Source: Exophiala sp. HKRS030
Taxonomy: Eukaryota; Ascomycota; Eurotiomycetes; Chaetothyriales; Herpotrichiellaceae
NCBI GenBank assembly: GCA_023897205.1
Contig: JAHWDD010000007.1
Span: forward strand, 3,720,001 to 3,784,000
Reading direction: 5' to 3'
DNA length: 64,000 bases
In this document: positions 1 to 11,113 of the stretch, one piece after another
Layout of the letters: every line of letters starts with the position of its first letter
Numbering within the stretch: the first letter of the stretch is position 1
Notes under the pieces: generated by a model
Databases searched by the model: none
Told to the model about the DNA's origin: nothing
Seen by the model: the letters and a program-made list of their open reading frames with translations, nothing else
Program-made: the position numbers and the translations under genes

Positions 1-27
1 GAAACCCTCCTCGTGACAGGGTCTTAA

Positions 28-861
28 TCAAGGAGGGGGGATCTCATCGCCCCGGCAGCAGATCCAAGCCAGGACCCGAATGAGTGCTACATCGGCTTCA
101 AGAAGACGTACGATTTCTACTTCGAAAAGTTTGGACGCGACTCCATCGATGGGCGCGGCCTGCCTCTTGTTGGCTTCGTGCACTTTGGCAGGCGCTTCCA
201 AAATGCCTTCTGGGATGGACAGCAAATGATCTTCGGCGACGGCGACGGAGTCGTCTTCAATGGGTTCACAGACGAGCTTGATGTCATCGCTCACGAACTC
301 ACCCACGGTGTCATCGACCACACCTGTCCTCTCGAATATGAGTTCCAGAGCGGCGCTCTCAACGAGCATATCGCCGACGTCTTCGGCATCATGGTAAAGC
401 AATGGGGAGAAGACCCTGAAAATCCCAAGACAGCAGAGCAATCGAACTGGCTGATCGGAGAGGGCATCTGGGTTTCCGCTGGCAGTAACAGAGCTCTCCG
501 TGACATGGCGAACCCCGGCACCGCCTACGTCAGCCCTCGCAAAGATCCGCAGCCTGCGCATTGGGATGATTTCAAAAAGCTTCCTTTCGAGAGAGATGAG
601 GGCGGCGTGCACATCAACTCCGGCATTCCAAACCGCGCCTTCTACTTGGCATCGACCCTGATCGGTGGATTTACCTGGGAGGGCTCGGGTCAGATCTGGT
701 ACAAAGCCATGATGAGTGGGGAGCTCGGCACTCACGCGACGTTCAAGGAATTTGCGGATCTTACCATTGCAAATGCTGGTGAGCATAAGGATAAGATCCA
801 GCAGGCGTGGGATACTGTTGGGTACCCATTCCCAGAAACCGATGACAGGAACGAGTTGTAG
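28..861 (+). CDS. M4 (protealysin-like) zinc metallopeptidase, 5' partial
   Basis: This is the catalytic part of a thermolysin-family (M4) metalloendopeptidase. The zinc site HELTH is at about 293-307. The third-ligand helix GALNEHIADVFG follows at about 352-387, and the later active-site histidine lies in GGVHINSGIPNRAFY (about 601-645). The block NAFWDGQQMIFGDGDG before the zinc site is typical of the family. The reading frame is open back to an in-frame TAA at 25-27. The exon therefore starts between about 33 and 59, probably after an intron acceptor (AG at 57-58 is one candidate), and the N-terminal exon(s) lie outside the window. The compact C-terminus and NEHIADVFG resemble protealysin-type bacterial enzymes more than secreted thermolysins (inference). 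The stop is TAG at 859-861. The gene converges on the serine protease that ends 100 bp downstream. M4 peptidases are sparse in fungi. Confidence 0.85.
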   Translation, partial: SRRGDLIAPAADPSQDPNECYIGFKKTYDFYFEKFGRDSIDGRGLPLVGFVHFGRRFQNAFWDGQQMIFGDGDGVVFNGFTDELDVIAHELTHGVIDHTCPLEYEFQSGALNEHIADVFGIMVKQWGEDPENPKTAEQSNWLIGEGIWVSAGSNRALRDMANPGTAYVSPRKDPQPAHWDDFKKLPFERDEGGVHINSGIPNRAFYLASTLIGGFTWEGSGQIWYKAMMSGELGTHATFKEFADLTIANAGEHKDKIQQAWDTVGYPFPETDDRNEL

Positions 862-961
862 GCTTGAATGATCCTGGAGGGCTTAGGATAATTTGGGTCA
901 ATAAAGACTGAGATTTTATGACGCTAGCCAGGAATTTCCAAATACTTGATGTTGGCTCCCT

Positions 962-2033
962 CTAGGCGGAATCAGTCCTCGCTTGATTGATCAAGCTGAC
1001 CAAAGCCGCGCCTCCACCATATTCATTATCCTCGTCGGTCGATCCAGTTGGATTGGCGATTGGTGGACCTTCTCGAGTACTACAAACCCCAACAACATGA
1101 GGCCCTACTTCGTTTGCCCATGTACCCCAGATCGGACCGCCTGACATTCCTGCCGTAGTATCGCTAAAGTGTCCAAGTACCGAACCACTTCGACCGTTGA
1201 AGGTGAAATCTTGCTTGCTGGTGATGACCACATTACCTTGATAGACTGGTCTTTCAGTACCTGTGAGGTCTCTAGGATATCCAACCGAAGTCCATTTGAC
1301 TGTTTCGAGCCATGACTGGTCGAAATTCTTCCCACCCGCCCAGCCGATCGTGTCTCCAATTCTCTTGTCGAGTACGAGAACCACATAGTCAAATGCAGTC
1401 TGCTCATCGCTGAGGGCACCAATATTCTTCATGTATGAGTAAATCAAGGTTGTTGTAAACGTTCCCATGGTCCTGGGCCATTGTAGTAACCAGGAGAAAA
1501 TGTAATCCACCCTGCACTACCATCCGCAGCCCAATTCATACAGTGGCTGGCTGTAAGGACATGACGAGGTCCAATCATACAACCTGAACCTCTTCCCGCA
1601 GCAGTTTGGACCTTGCCTGTCAGGCGCCAAGGATATGAAGTGTCATGGAAGACAATTCGATCGTCTGGGCCAAAGATGACACTTTGCATGTCTCCACCTT
1701 TGTCTTCAAACAAGTCGTCCTTCTTCGGGGGAAGCTGGTTGCAACCCCCTGAGGATAGAATGCCGATGCCTCTGAGCCATGACTGGTTTTGCTTTTCGCA
1801 GGATCAATGAGAATAATCTCTGGGTTTGGGATTGGGTTGTCGATTTTGACACCATTGGCGTCAGTTTCAACGAATACTTGGACTCGACCATTTTCGTAGC
1901 TGAGTTTCGGTTTGTGTTTTTCATCGATCACAACATCAAGAAGTCTGATGTGAACAGGATTTTGATCACCAGTGGTAAAGGAGTCGCGGTTGTACACATC
2001 GATGAGTTTCTGTTGATCAAGAGGACCCGACAT
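962..2033 (-). CDS. V8/trypsin-like serine protease (S1 family), broken by two -1 frameshifts
   Basis: This is a chymotrypsin-fold endopeptidase resembling bacterial and fungal Glu-specific (V8-like) enzymes. The triad is visible: His in VLTASHC, Asp in FDYVVLVLD and Ser in AGMSGGPIWG. The ATG is at 2033. The product lies in three frames. Frame one covers the ~95-residue N-terminal region. Frame two covers FGPDDRIVF to GYYNGPGPW. Frame three runs from GTFTTTLIYS to the stop at 962. The shifts fall at the C5 run at 1745-1749 and the C3 run at 1464-1466. Adding one base at each gives 1,074 nt, 357 codons plus stop, and joins GPGPW to GTFTTT as expected. I found no good intron for either site. 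It could be a pseudogene, but the same defect in housekeeping genes here favours assembly error. No clear signal peptide is visible. Confidence 0.75.
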
Positions 2034-4415
2034 GGTGTTATATTGATTTTATGGAGGGTTTGATAGTGTCGTTTGATTTCTGTGTAATGATATCTGGGAA
2101 CGGCGATTAGTGAGTTAGTACCGAAGAGTTTGATCGGTTAATCATATTGTTCATATATCTTTTGCCAGTCTGTGAGAAATCGGGTAGCCTAATACAGTCG
2201 AGTCTCAGCTGAGGATATCGTGAGGAATGCAGACCATGTTGCGTGTTGGTGGGCTTGCCACAATGTTGGCAGTAGTCCGCCTGATGCGGCTGCGACACGA
2301 GAACTAATCCTTGCCGTTGCTTTCCTGTCAAGATCACCGGACGAGCATTTGGCAGGATTCGTACTCATGATTTGACATTCGAGGTTCCTAGTTTTCAGCT
2401 GGAAGCCACCATCCTTGACTTGATTGTAAAGACCCATAGCTTCTAGTAAGGCTGACAGCGTTGATACACAAATGAACCACACCACGTCCAATGAATTCAA
2501 CTAGCACCTTTAGTCGTTAAGCATACTGCCAATATCCATTCTATTGGCTTGGCAGTCGTCAAAATTCGAAGCCCTGCTAATGATATGCGAAATCAGCGGC
2601 GACCGGCCTTTGTGTTGCGTCAGAGACTAAGCTGAAGCGTGTTTTGAGTGGACAAAAAGCGCTTTCCTGGCAATGTGTGCTGCTGAACTCCCAAAAACCA
2701 AAGGAGTGGAGGTGTAAGTAGCTTGAGCTGAGGTGTAGCGTACCAGATTGTCTCTAGGGTTTGTCTGACATGTTATAAGCATTATTATAGATCTTATTAA
2801 CTTATAGTAAACTAGGGCGTAGCGAAGAACTAAGGGCCCTCGACTCGGGCGAGGAAGAATACCGGCGCTGGGACGCAACTACTCTTAATACTATACACTA
2901 CTAGCACCACTACCATTACCACTACCACACCCTTAGTAAAGGAGATACCGCCTTAATAGCATCGCCCTTATATATAGACGGCCGTCCTAGGCTTAGGAAC
3001 TAAGAGATTATATACTATAGCTACTACGTAGAGAAATGAGAGATATAACAACTTAATTATCCTTGCCATAGGTATGACCAGAATAGCTATAGGTGATATA
3101 TGTTCTAGGAAAAGACCTAGATCTAGCCTACCAGTAAAGTAAAGAAAAAGGCGTAGCCTTACGCGAAAAGTTCCGACTACTTAAAGAGCCCTATATATAT
3201 CTCTCTCTCTTAAAGTACACTATTACTAACCAACAGACCAGCCCCAGTCCCAAATCATGGTTAAATCACAAGTTTCCATCATGTTTGTTTTATGGTTAAA
3301 TGCTTTAAACACGGTAGCAAGCGACGGTACGTCATTCATTTGCTGCACGCCCCACGGATGCGCCGCCCAAATGCGCCGCACATGTCTGGAATAGGTGGTC
3401 TTGGCTGCCGCATCTGGTAACTCCGGGGCGGTTCGACGCTCAGCATCTCACTTTAAAGTCATTAGGTTCTGAAAGATGCTTAAATTTCTGTTTCTGCTGC
3501 CACCTTACTGCTGCCACCTAACTGCTGCTGCTACTTAGTTGCTCTGCGCCCGTTGGTTTTTCTCCATTGCTCCGGTCGGTGGTCAGGGTCGGGGTCAGGC
3601 GTCAGCGTCTGATGGCTTGCCCACTACATACTGAACAGGGGTTTGTTGGTTAGTTGGTTAGGTAGTTAGTTAGTCAGCTCGTGTCAGCTACACCCTCAGG
3701 TATGTATGTACTTGGTCTGTCTCCTCTGGAGTCTGGTCAGGCTACAGACTACGTCGAGTGTACACGCTTACAAGTGCCCAACAAACTCAGGTCGCCCGCT
3801 ACCTACTGTAACTAGCCTGATTGATTATCTTGACGCTCTGGGTGATGGGTAGCAGGGCGTTGAGTTTTATTCATCTACTTATCATCCGTGACTGATTGGA
3901 TTTATCTATTGATAGACATCACTTGCACCTACATACTCTCTGGATGAGTCAAGATTATCTTGTGGCCTTTTTGATATAACTCTCGATGAGTTTCCTGCGA
4001 CAATGGATGGATGCAACTGTATTATCATTAATTGTAGTTCATAATGCGACGAGACGGTCTTCAATTCTGAAGTCGAGAATCATGATTGCATATGTACTCC
4101 GTACATAAGTCTTGTCCTGTGCGTTCAATGGCCTTGCATTGAAGATGCACCCATTTACACCTCGCGCTGTTCCTTCCTGCCACCCCTTCCACCAGCACAT
4201 TTTTCTTCTAATTTCCCACCATGAATCCATACACTGCCTCACATACAAAGACAGAGTTGAAGTTTTGCAGTCATAATGCATTAATAAGGCGGTCGTCATT
4301 TCTACAAGAATGAACCATAGCAGATCAGGGAACTAAGGTACAGACAAAGTACTCGACTGGCACGCACACGTCATGCTCTCAGTCAACTAACTAGATAGAT
4401 ACCCAAGACTTGTTA
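2034..4415. other. Gene-free interval with a CTA/TAG-rich degenerate segment
   Basis: About 2.4 kb with no supportable gene. From about 2740 to 3240 the DNA becomes AT-rich and dense in CTA, TTA, TAG and TATATA words with stops in every frame. This looks like old degenerated mobile-element or RIP-like sequence, but no terminal repeats or protein remnants could be recognised. From about 3480 to 3700 there are short CTGCTGC-type and TTAGTTGGTTAGG-type simple repeats. TACTCCGTA occurs at 4095-4103. Confidence 0.5.
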
Positions 4416-5276
4416 TCACGGCCGTGTTGGCTTCTTCGCAGCGGCTATCCTGGCCAATGTGTTCTGCACACTGTTCTGCTGTGCTCTCTTCTCAGCCTGA
4501 TATTTCTCACTGGCCCGCTTAGCATCGTCTTTCCGCTGTTGCTCCTTGCTGCTACTACTACTACCACCGCCGCCACTACCACTCGAACTGCCTTTCGTTC
4601 CTGGACTATAGCAAAGCGTGTGGATCTGCGGCATCAGACGTCCTGGACCGAGCTCGATGTCCTTACGCAGAATTGCGTCCCATTCACCATGTCCGCTACC
4701 ATTTTCGTTGCCACTGCTAGTGCGAACCAGGTGCTCGACGATGTGGAACGTTTCTTGGTACGTCTGGATGCCGTTTTCATAGTACCAGCGGAGCGTGATT
4801 GTTGAGTTGGAGATGTGGCTTCTACCGTATTGATCAATGAAAGTAGTGGTGGAGTGTCTCGTGTTCACATGGCCCTTGGTATTGTGTGCTCGCGCCTTCG
4901 ATATCAGCGAGCTCTGCAGCGATTCGTCACGCGTCGTCCGAGGGAGACTGATGATTTGGCTTTGTCCGTCTGCAAGTACCGCAATTGGCGTCACAGTGTT
5001 GGGTGCCTGGAAATAACAAGTCAGTCAATCACAGTCGGTCAGTCGGTCTGTCAGTGATTAGGAATCATGCGGATGATGGCGCGGATACGAGTTGAGATAG
5101 GGCTGGAGCCAGAAATAAGGACCTGGTTGGAAGGTACGTACCATTGAGGGAGATGCAGGACTTGGTTTGTGGAAAAGCTGTGGCCGACGTGCTTTCCATG
5201 ATTGATACGAGAGGCCGAATTGCTCGTCTTTTAACAAAGCGACATGTGATGGTGAGCGATTCGATCCTGCTGCCAT
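4416..5276 (-). CDS. Uncharacterised two-exon fungal protein (about 241 aa)
   Basis: I do not recognise this protein. Exon 1 is 5142-5276 (ATG at 5276) and exon 2 is 4416-5006. The intron starts GTACGTACC and ends TTATTTCCAG, and the phase joins exactly. The central region (ITLRWYYENGIQTYQETFHIVEHL) looks like a folded beta-rich domain. It is followed by a Ser/Gly-rich linker (about 15 residues) and a lysine/glutamine-rich C-terminal helix ending ARIAAAKKPTRP. The strand alternation and the conserved splice sites support a real gene. No signal peptide, membrane segment or catalytic motif is visible. The exon 1 start is the first ATG in that frame; a further upstream exon cannot be excluded. 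Confidence 0.6.
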
Positions 5277-6039
5277 GCCACAGGAATAGCGTTGAGGGGC
5301 CGTAATGCGGTGGTCAATGTCCTAGCCAAAACATCCTTTGTGCCACCATGAAAGCCTGCGAGCCCAAGCCCAGAACAAAATACTGGTGTGTTGGCTCCAA
5401 AGTATTGGCGCGATGGGGTCACCGTTTTATATAGCTGAGCTTCATTCTGAGAGTCACCGTGGCGAAGAACCTGGTGCCAGATGCATCATCAGTCCAACTT
5501 GTGCCCAGTGCAGATGTCACGAATGTAGCAAAGTGCTTGAAGGTCCTGATTTGTCACGATTCATATTGGAAGGAAATTGTGCCCGTTTCGAGATGGGGAT
5601 CTGGAACTTGGTACAAGATTTGGCATATGATTTGAGGTACAGATCGCCCTCTATCAAGGTGAGCACGCACCTGACCATTTGCTCTCCAAGCTCATAGCAA
5701 TAACTTTTTCCATCTAAGCCTTCTGTGCCCTGTCTACGATTCGCTTGCAAGACGTGGTCTGGTTACACAGAACACCGACGAAGTCTTAGCAGGTAGCTGA
5801 AATCGAATTTGGTGTTCCTTTCCATCTTAAATCTGTCGTACATCATGGATGACATCGTCGTAGATGTTTCCCAGCATGCCATGGCGGTCCTGATGTGAAG
5901 CACAACAGCTGCAATACAATGCACCTCCAGTCTTTTCAAACAGCATCTGCACCACATCTCGATGACTTCTCGCTGACTTCTTCGAAATTTCTCTGGATCA
6001 AAGACTCTCAGACATTCCGCGCTCAGCCATTGATTCGGT

Positions 6040-6747
6040 TCAGGCAATGACCGAAATATCCTCTCTAATGTTTTCGTTGCTGCGGGCTTGACGAAGCTCG
6101 TGGAGTAGCCAGCTGAAGAACAGAATCACACTGTCAAGAGGATTGTCTCGAATCCACGGAAGTCCGAGAACGCAGTCGAATGTTGTCTCCACCTCCGGCG
6201 ATAAGACATAAAATTGTGTGCAATGTGGCATATGCGGTGACCGAAGCGGAACACCACTTGGAACATAATGCCACAGGATGGAAACCACGCCAACAATGTC
6301 GACACATCCTCCTACAGACAAGACACCTCCTTCGTATGGTTCGATGTCGACTTGAAGTTCTTGCTGTACACGGCTACTCATGAGATTGAATGTCGCTCCC
6401 GAGTCCAATAGGCCTAGTCGCAGAGTTGTTTCTGGTCGACCTTGACGTCCACAATTTGTCCTTCCACCATCTTGCAGTAACATTGCGACCGTCGGCAGTC
6501 GGCTAGCGGCATAATGCATCTCTGTAGGTGCAATCCCCGTGCCGCGTCCCGCTGCAGTGGTGTACTCCTTCTGTGGCTCGAGAGAGAGGAGTTTCAACAA
6601 CAACTTCATATGTAGGATCAAGCACCATTGAGCAGTATCTAGGAAGCGACGGAGAAGCCAATTCCATAACGTGGCGATCCCAACACCACGCCGTCCAGAT
6701 TTCAGATGTCCAACCATCATGTACAGCGGACGAGGTCCACAATCCAA
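6040..6747 (-). CDS. Stand-alone retropepsin-like aspartic protease domain protein (ends uncertain)
   Basis: The central part reads as a single-domain retroviral-type aspartic protease fold: LLDSGATFNLMS with the D-S-G-A catalytic loop, the strand-rich GGVLSVGGCVDIVG, and CVLGLPWIRDNP, which resembles the C-terminal flap-closing segment. No reverse transcriptase, integrase or gag is seen in the flanks. This is therefore either a domesticated gene of the kind scattered through Pezizomycotina or a relic of an LTR element. The first methionine codon in the frame is inside the open frame (near MMVGHLK). An overlapping frame at 6503-6934 also looks partly coding, so the true N-terminus may come from another exon. 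A possible 3' continuation at 5517-6047 is not resolved. Confidence 0.45.
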   Translation of the reverse strand: MDCGPRPLYMMVGHLKSGRRGVGIATLWNWLLRRFLDTAQWCLILHMKLLLKLLSLEPQKEYTTAAGRGTGIAPTEMHYAASRLPTVAMLLQDGGRTNCGRQGRPETTLRLGLLDSGATFNLMSSRVQQELQVDIEPYEGGVLSVGGCVDIVGVVSILWHYVPSGVPLRSPHMPHCTQFYVLSPEVETTFDCVLGLPWIRDNPLDSVILFFSWLLHELRQARSNENIREDISVIA

Positions 6748-7839
6748 TACCGCACTGAGGATACTCGTTCCTCAATAGCGAATTACAGCGTAAGCAGTCG
6801 AGAGGTCTCAACATCTTGCATTGCAACTTTATCAGTGAATTTTGGAAGAAGATGATGATCAAATGTGTTGACTGCGTCTTTAGCTCACCGAGCAAGCAAG
6901 AGTTCGTCAGATGGTCGCACAAGAGCTGTGACATCCGTCTGCATCATGCCACTGGGTTCATATCCGTATCTCTCGGGTGACATATGCCACTCAATTTAAT
7001 CCACTCCATCTTGTCTCCAAATGAAAAACATGTCGTCGTTACCCCGGCGTTGACCGACTATCTGTTGAGGCACCAGACTCGGAAATGTAATGGCACTGTG
7101 GGGCATGTCTATCATGTTATTGCGGTAGCTGCATTATGTACGACTCTAATGGTACGCGGTCAGCACAGTTCAACCGCAAGATCAGGGCACAGGAAACCCA
7201 CAATCGTAGACCACTTGAGTCTGAGCATTGAGCAAGGAGATCAATCCGGTTGATATATCTGTTGAAAAAGGGTCGAATTGTGAATTTTAAAGCACCCACG
7301 GGGAAAGTACTGGAAAAGTAGTGAGAGGCAACATGATTAACTGCCAAATTCTTTTTGGTCCTGCTCCATCGAAAACTTCAACATGGTAACCCGAACAAAC
7401 TCGTGACGAGATTAGCCGAAAGAATGCTAGAATTAAGCAGCTCCCCTGCAGGATAAGTAGAATTTCAAGCAATGCCTTCGAGCGTGAATACTTGGTCAAC
7501 GATTTAAGCAACTTCTCTGGCTGCGCTGATTATACTGAAAATCATCGTAGGGAAGGTGAGATAAAAGTATATCCGCTCGGGCGCAATGCGTAAGCTGCAA
7601 TCATACTATTCGAAGACACTGATCCTACCTATGACCAGACCAAATGGCCGGTTCCATGGCGGCTTGGGCATGAAGGGCCGCAGCTGTCCAATTGTAGTAT
7701 GATGCATTGGCCGTTGCACAATGGCCCAAAATTGACTCAGAATAAAAGCAGCTTGTCTTACTGTGTTCCCGAGTGTCGGAAATATCCTTTCATTCAACAC
7801 CGAAATAAACACCGCGAAACCTACCGAGACGATTGCAGA

Positions 7840-8734
7840 ATGACAGGGTACGGTGCTTTTGCAAAGATGATGAGTTCTCGTCCCAGTCAGGAGACATTTC
7901 GAAAATTCAAAAAATTGAGTACTGAAAATATGCTGCATCAGCAAGCCGAATTGATGCACCTGGAAATGGTCATCGAAGAAATCAGGAAACATCCTGATCT
8001 CAACACATTTGACAAGAGATGGATCGAAAGTCCTGAAGACTTATCGGTAAACGACGTTCAGGCTATCTTCGAACGATCTAGAGAATTGTTGGATCAGTAT
8101 TGTAAGAAGTCTCAGACAACGCTGTTGGTTGACATGCGCCCAGGGCAAGACAACTAATACACAAATAGATTCATCAGCGTTGCAAAGCGCTCGGATTAAT
8201 GCTCTGCAAGTGCCTCATAAAGACGAGTTGGCTTTGCGCAGACGGTGGTATGATGAAGAAAGTGGCGGGAACGACTTCCTCTACGGAATCGAAGCAGGAA
8301 TTTTCCGAGAGCAGGGGCTCGAGGCAGACTTTATGATATTACAAAAGAATTGTGGAGCATGGGACCCATTAGCAGCCTTTTTGGGGGACAAGATCATACC
8401 TTTATACCACCGCGTGCTTGGACACAAGATTCATCGATCTATGCCGGAGAGAGAATTCAGCGGTATGTGGGAGTATGGCCCTGAACTGCTTGTCAAAATT
8501 GGGAACACGATCTGTATGCTCTTATCGGCTGTAATACCGGCGTTGTCAATTCTTGTGCTATTCAGTGTACGGTCAATGGCTGCCCGACTGACGGCCATCT
8601 GCCTGATGAGTTTGGTATTCTCTTTGGTGATGAGCTTTGTTGCGCAGAGGCGAGCAGATGTCTTCATGTCGACGACAGCATTTGCAGCAGTACTCGTTGT
8701 GTTTGTGGGAAGTTCCAACCAAATCGGAACTTGA
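7840..8734 (+). CDS. DUF6594 family membrane protein
   Basis: This is a fungal DUF6594 protein of 275 residues, function unknown. Exon 1 is 7840-8101 and exon 2 is 8169-8734. The 67-nt intron has donor GTAAGA, a CTAAT branch site and a TAG acceptor, and the phase joins TAT at the junction. The family signature at the N-terminus is GYGAFAKMMSSRPSQETFRKF followed at once by a KLSTENMLHQQAELMHLE-type helix. A soluble helical region follows, with ALRRRWYDE and GIEAGIFREQ. The C-terminus has three hydrophobic segments: about TICMLLSAVIPALSILVLF, LTAICLMSLVFSLVMSFVA and STTAFAAVLVVFVG. These suggest a tail-located membrane domain. The start chosen is MTGYGAF because it matches the family start; the open frame extends upstream without conservation. 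Confidence 0.8.
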
Positions 8735-10413
8735 GGCCCTTGCACGCACAGCAGGAAGGTTGCAGCAAAGGAGTTTTATCTAGAGTCACACGGTGAGCTT
8801 GGTCGTGTTTGAGATGTTTCGCAGAAAAGCTTGTACAAGTGCCACCCCAGATAGAAGAATAAAAGTAAAGACTTTTGTCAGTTCAAGCGCCCGAAAAGTA
8901 GATCCTTGAGGATGTGAGGCTTCCTTCGTCGTGTCACAGGCGGCCAATGTCGTCGTCTGGCAATAAGAGGGCATGTCCTGTCACGTGCAGCCTGGATGAC
9001 GAGGGAGAGGCTTTGTTCTTGCACACTGCTCCCGAAATTGCAGGGGCTGGGAATGCCGTGTGTGATCTGGACACTGAGGAGTGACGACAGTAGTTGACAG
9101 TAGAGGGCAGATGAGGATGAAGCGGTCAAGACTCGAGAGAACGGGGGACGCGACAGAGGTGGGTGCCTTGTGGCCTGGAGGCACAATAGCACAAAAGCAC
9201 GAACGAGGCACGAAGCACGGACGTCAGATGTGGCTTGGCGGCGTGACTTGAAAGATGAAGCATCACATCCGGAGCCGTGGGCCGCAGATCCGGAAATGCA
9301 TCAAGATGTGTCTATACTCGGCACTATGCGAGGGGGCCATCTCTTCTGTCGTTATATCAATATGATTGGTCGAATAGAGATCTTGGCTTTTCTCACGTGT
9401 TGATGTCCTCTGGCATTTGCACTCCCGGAGTCCTCGAGTAGCTCCAGAGTAGCTCCTGGGCTTTGAAGCACTCCTGATGTCGTAATTCCGAGCCTCTAGC
9501 TAACTTCGAGGCTTGCTGGTGGGTTGACCTTACCTACAGCAATCCGTAGGCTGAGGGCATCCACTCCCCCCCCAAATGGGTCCTTACCTGTTCACCTGCT
9601 CCCTGTTCCCTTGTCCCCCTCACGGGTAGGCGCAACTTCCCAACTTCCCAACTTTCCTTCCTTCCTTCCCCTTCTCTTCCTGGGTCCTGCCCTCGCAGAC
9701 GGAGTAACTAACTAGGCAGTTACTACTGGCTCACTGGCTCACTGGCTCTACGAGTCTACGGCTCTTTCCCTCGGTCCCTCATCCCTCTTCCCTCGTCCCT
9801 CCCTCGTCCGTCTCTCCTTCCTCGTTAGCTTCTTCCTCCATCTGTCACCATCACGCATCGTCTCGCTTCCTTCCCTTCCTTGCCTGAGTTTCCAGCCTCT
9901 TCTAACGATTCTTCCCTCCCTTTCTCGACTTTCCCCTTCGGCTTCCCAGAGCTTGACTTCTTACTCAGGCGTGTCAGTGACGCCAACTCCCACTCACTCC
10001 CTCCTTGGGAACTCCTGACTTGCAACTCCAGAGTCTACTCCCTACCTTGACTTTGGAGGGTCAGTGCTATTACCCACTTGATGCAGTCATGGCCTCTAAT
10101 CTCTACCCTCTTCCCTGACCTGCCTCTCCCAGTCCATCACATTTGCGGCCTCCCAGAGCTCTCATCCGTTCCATTCTCTCCCCAAAGCTCTCGGCCCTGA
10201 CGTTTGCGAAGAGCTTGCCCCATCCCTCAAAAGTCTCAGCCGTGCCCTCTCGCTCTCCTTGGATCTTTTTCTATTGCCCTCGTCCTGTTTCTCTCTCTCT
10301 TCTCTGACTCGAACTTCTCTCGCTCTACTCGCTACTTAGTCGCCCTTACTGCTTCTTGTTCCATTGTTAGCTCTCACCCACTACTCTCCTCACCAGGAAG
10401 CTACATTTAAAAT
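8735..10413. promoter_or_regulatory. Intergenic region with a long pyrimidine-rich tract before the acidic-protein gene
   Basis: No gene is supportable here. From about 9520 to 10400 the + strand is strongly C/T-rich, with repeated CTTCCTTCC, CCTCGTCCCTC and TCTCTCTCTTCTC blocks. It ends about 20 bp before the ATG at 10414. Such tracts are common in fungal promoters and 5' leaders and suggest a long leader for the downstream nuclear protein. Confidence 0.4.
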
Positions 10414-11113
10414 ATGGCTCCCCGGAGAAGACGACAAGAATCTGATGATGAAGAAGACGAAGAGGAGCTTGTAGCTCTCCCTTCCGACGAGGAAGAAGAG
10501 GAAGAAGAGTAAGACCTCCTTCATAGGCTTCGTCTCATTGCACTGCCGCGTGACGACTCTGCGCCCTATCTCGCTATCTTGCTGCTGTTCCGTACCGCTC
10601 TGTTGTATACCCATCACTGTCTTCATAACCATTCGAATCCTCCTATGCTTTTCTCTGTCAAGATCTCCCTTCCGACTCTGACGTCTACATCGCAGGTACG
10701 AAGACTCTGAGGTTGGGTCCGAAGAGGAGGACGGTGAGGAGGAAGAAGACGACGATGAAGCGGAAGCTGAAGAAGAACCAGAGGAGGAAGCAGGTTTGTC
10801 TCACCGCTTGACTACTATCTTTGCCCTTGACTAATCTGTCGCCCACTCAATAGCACCACCAAAGAAGCGCAAGGCTGATGCCGATGCCGCCGAACCTGCC
10901 TCTAAGAAATCCAAAGCCACAGCCGAAGAGAACGGCGACGACCAGGATGAGGAGGAAGTGGAGGAATTTGAGCAAGAGGTCGAAGATGACGCTGAAGAGG
11001 AGGATGAGAAGGAAGAAGATGAGCCAGCTGTCAAGACCAAAGTTATCTCGGGATCTGAATCCAAGACCGAAGCCGCAGAGGCCGAAACTGAGGACCTCGA
11101 CGACGAGGACTAG
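10414..11113 (+). CDS. Highly acidic nuclear protein with lysine-rich NLS (about 150 aa)
   Basis: Three exons: 10414-10508, 10696-10793 and 10854-11113. All have GT-AG borders and matching phases (GAG and GCA codons are rebuilt across the junctions). The product starts MAPRRRRQESDDEEDEEE. It is dominated by runs of Asp and Glu, and carries a basic nuclear localisation-type stretch APPKKRKADAD plus ASKKSKA in the middle. Composition and size resemble acidic histone-binding or nucleolar chaperone-like proteins, but no defined domain (for example CHZ or NAP) can be seen. The role as a nuclear acidic protein is inference. The gene lies downstream of an unusually long pyrimidine-rich leader. Confidence 0.7.

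Noticed and set aside
1105..1422. Second protein overlapping the serine protease on the same strand
   Set aside because: It is an alternate frame of the protease exon without any motif.
962..2033. Calling the S1 protease a pseudogene
   Set aside because: The same -1 lesions at C/G runs occur in essential genes of the window, so an assembly error is the simpler explanation.
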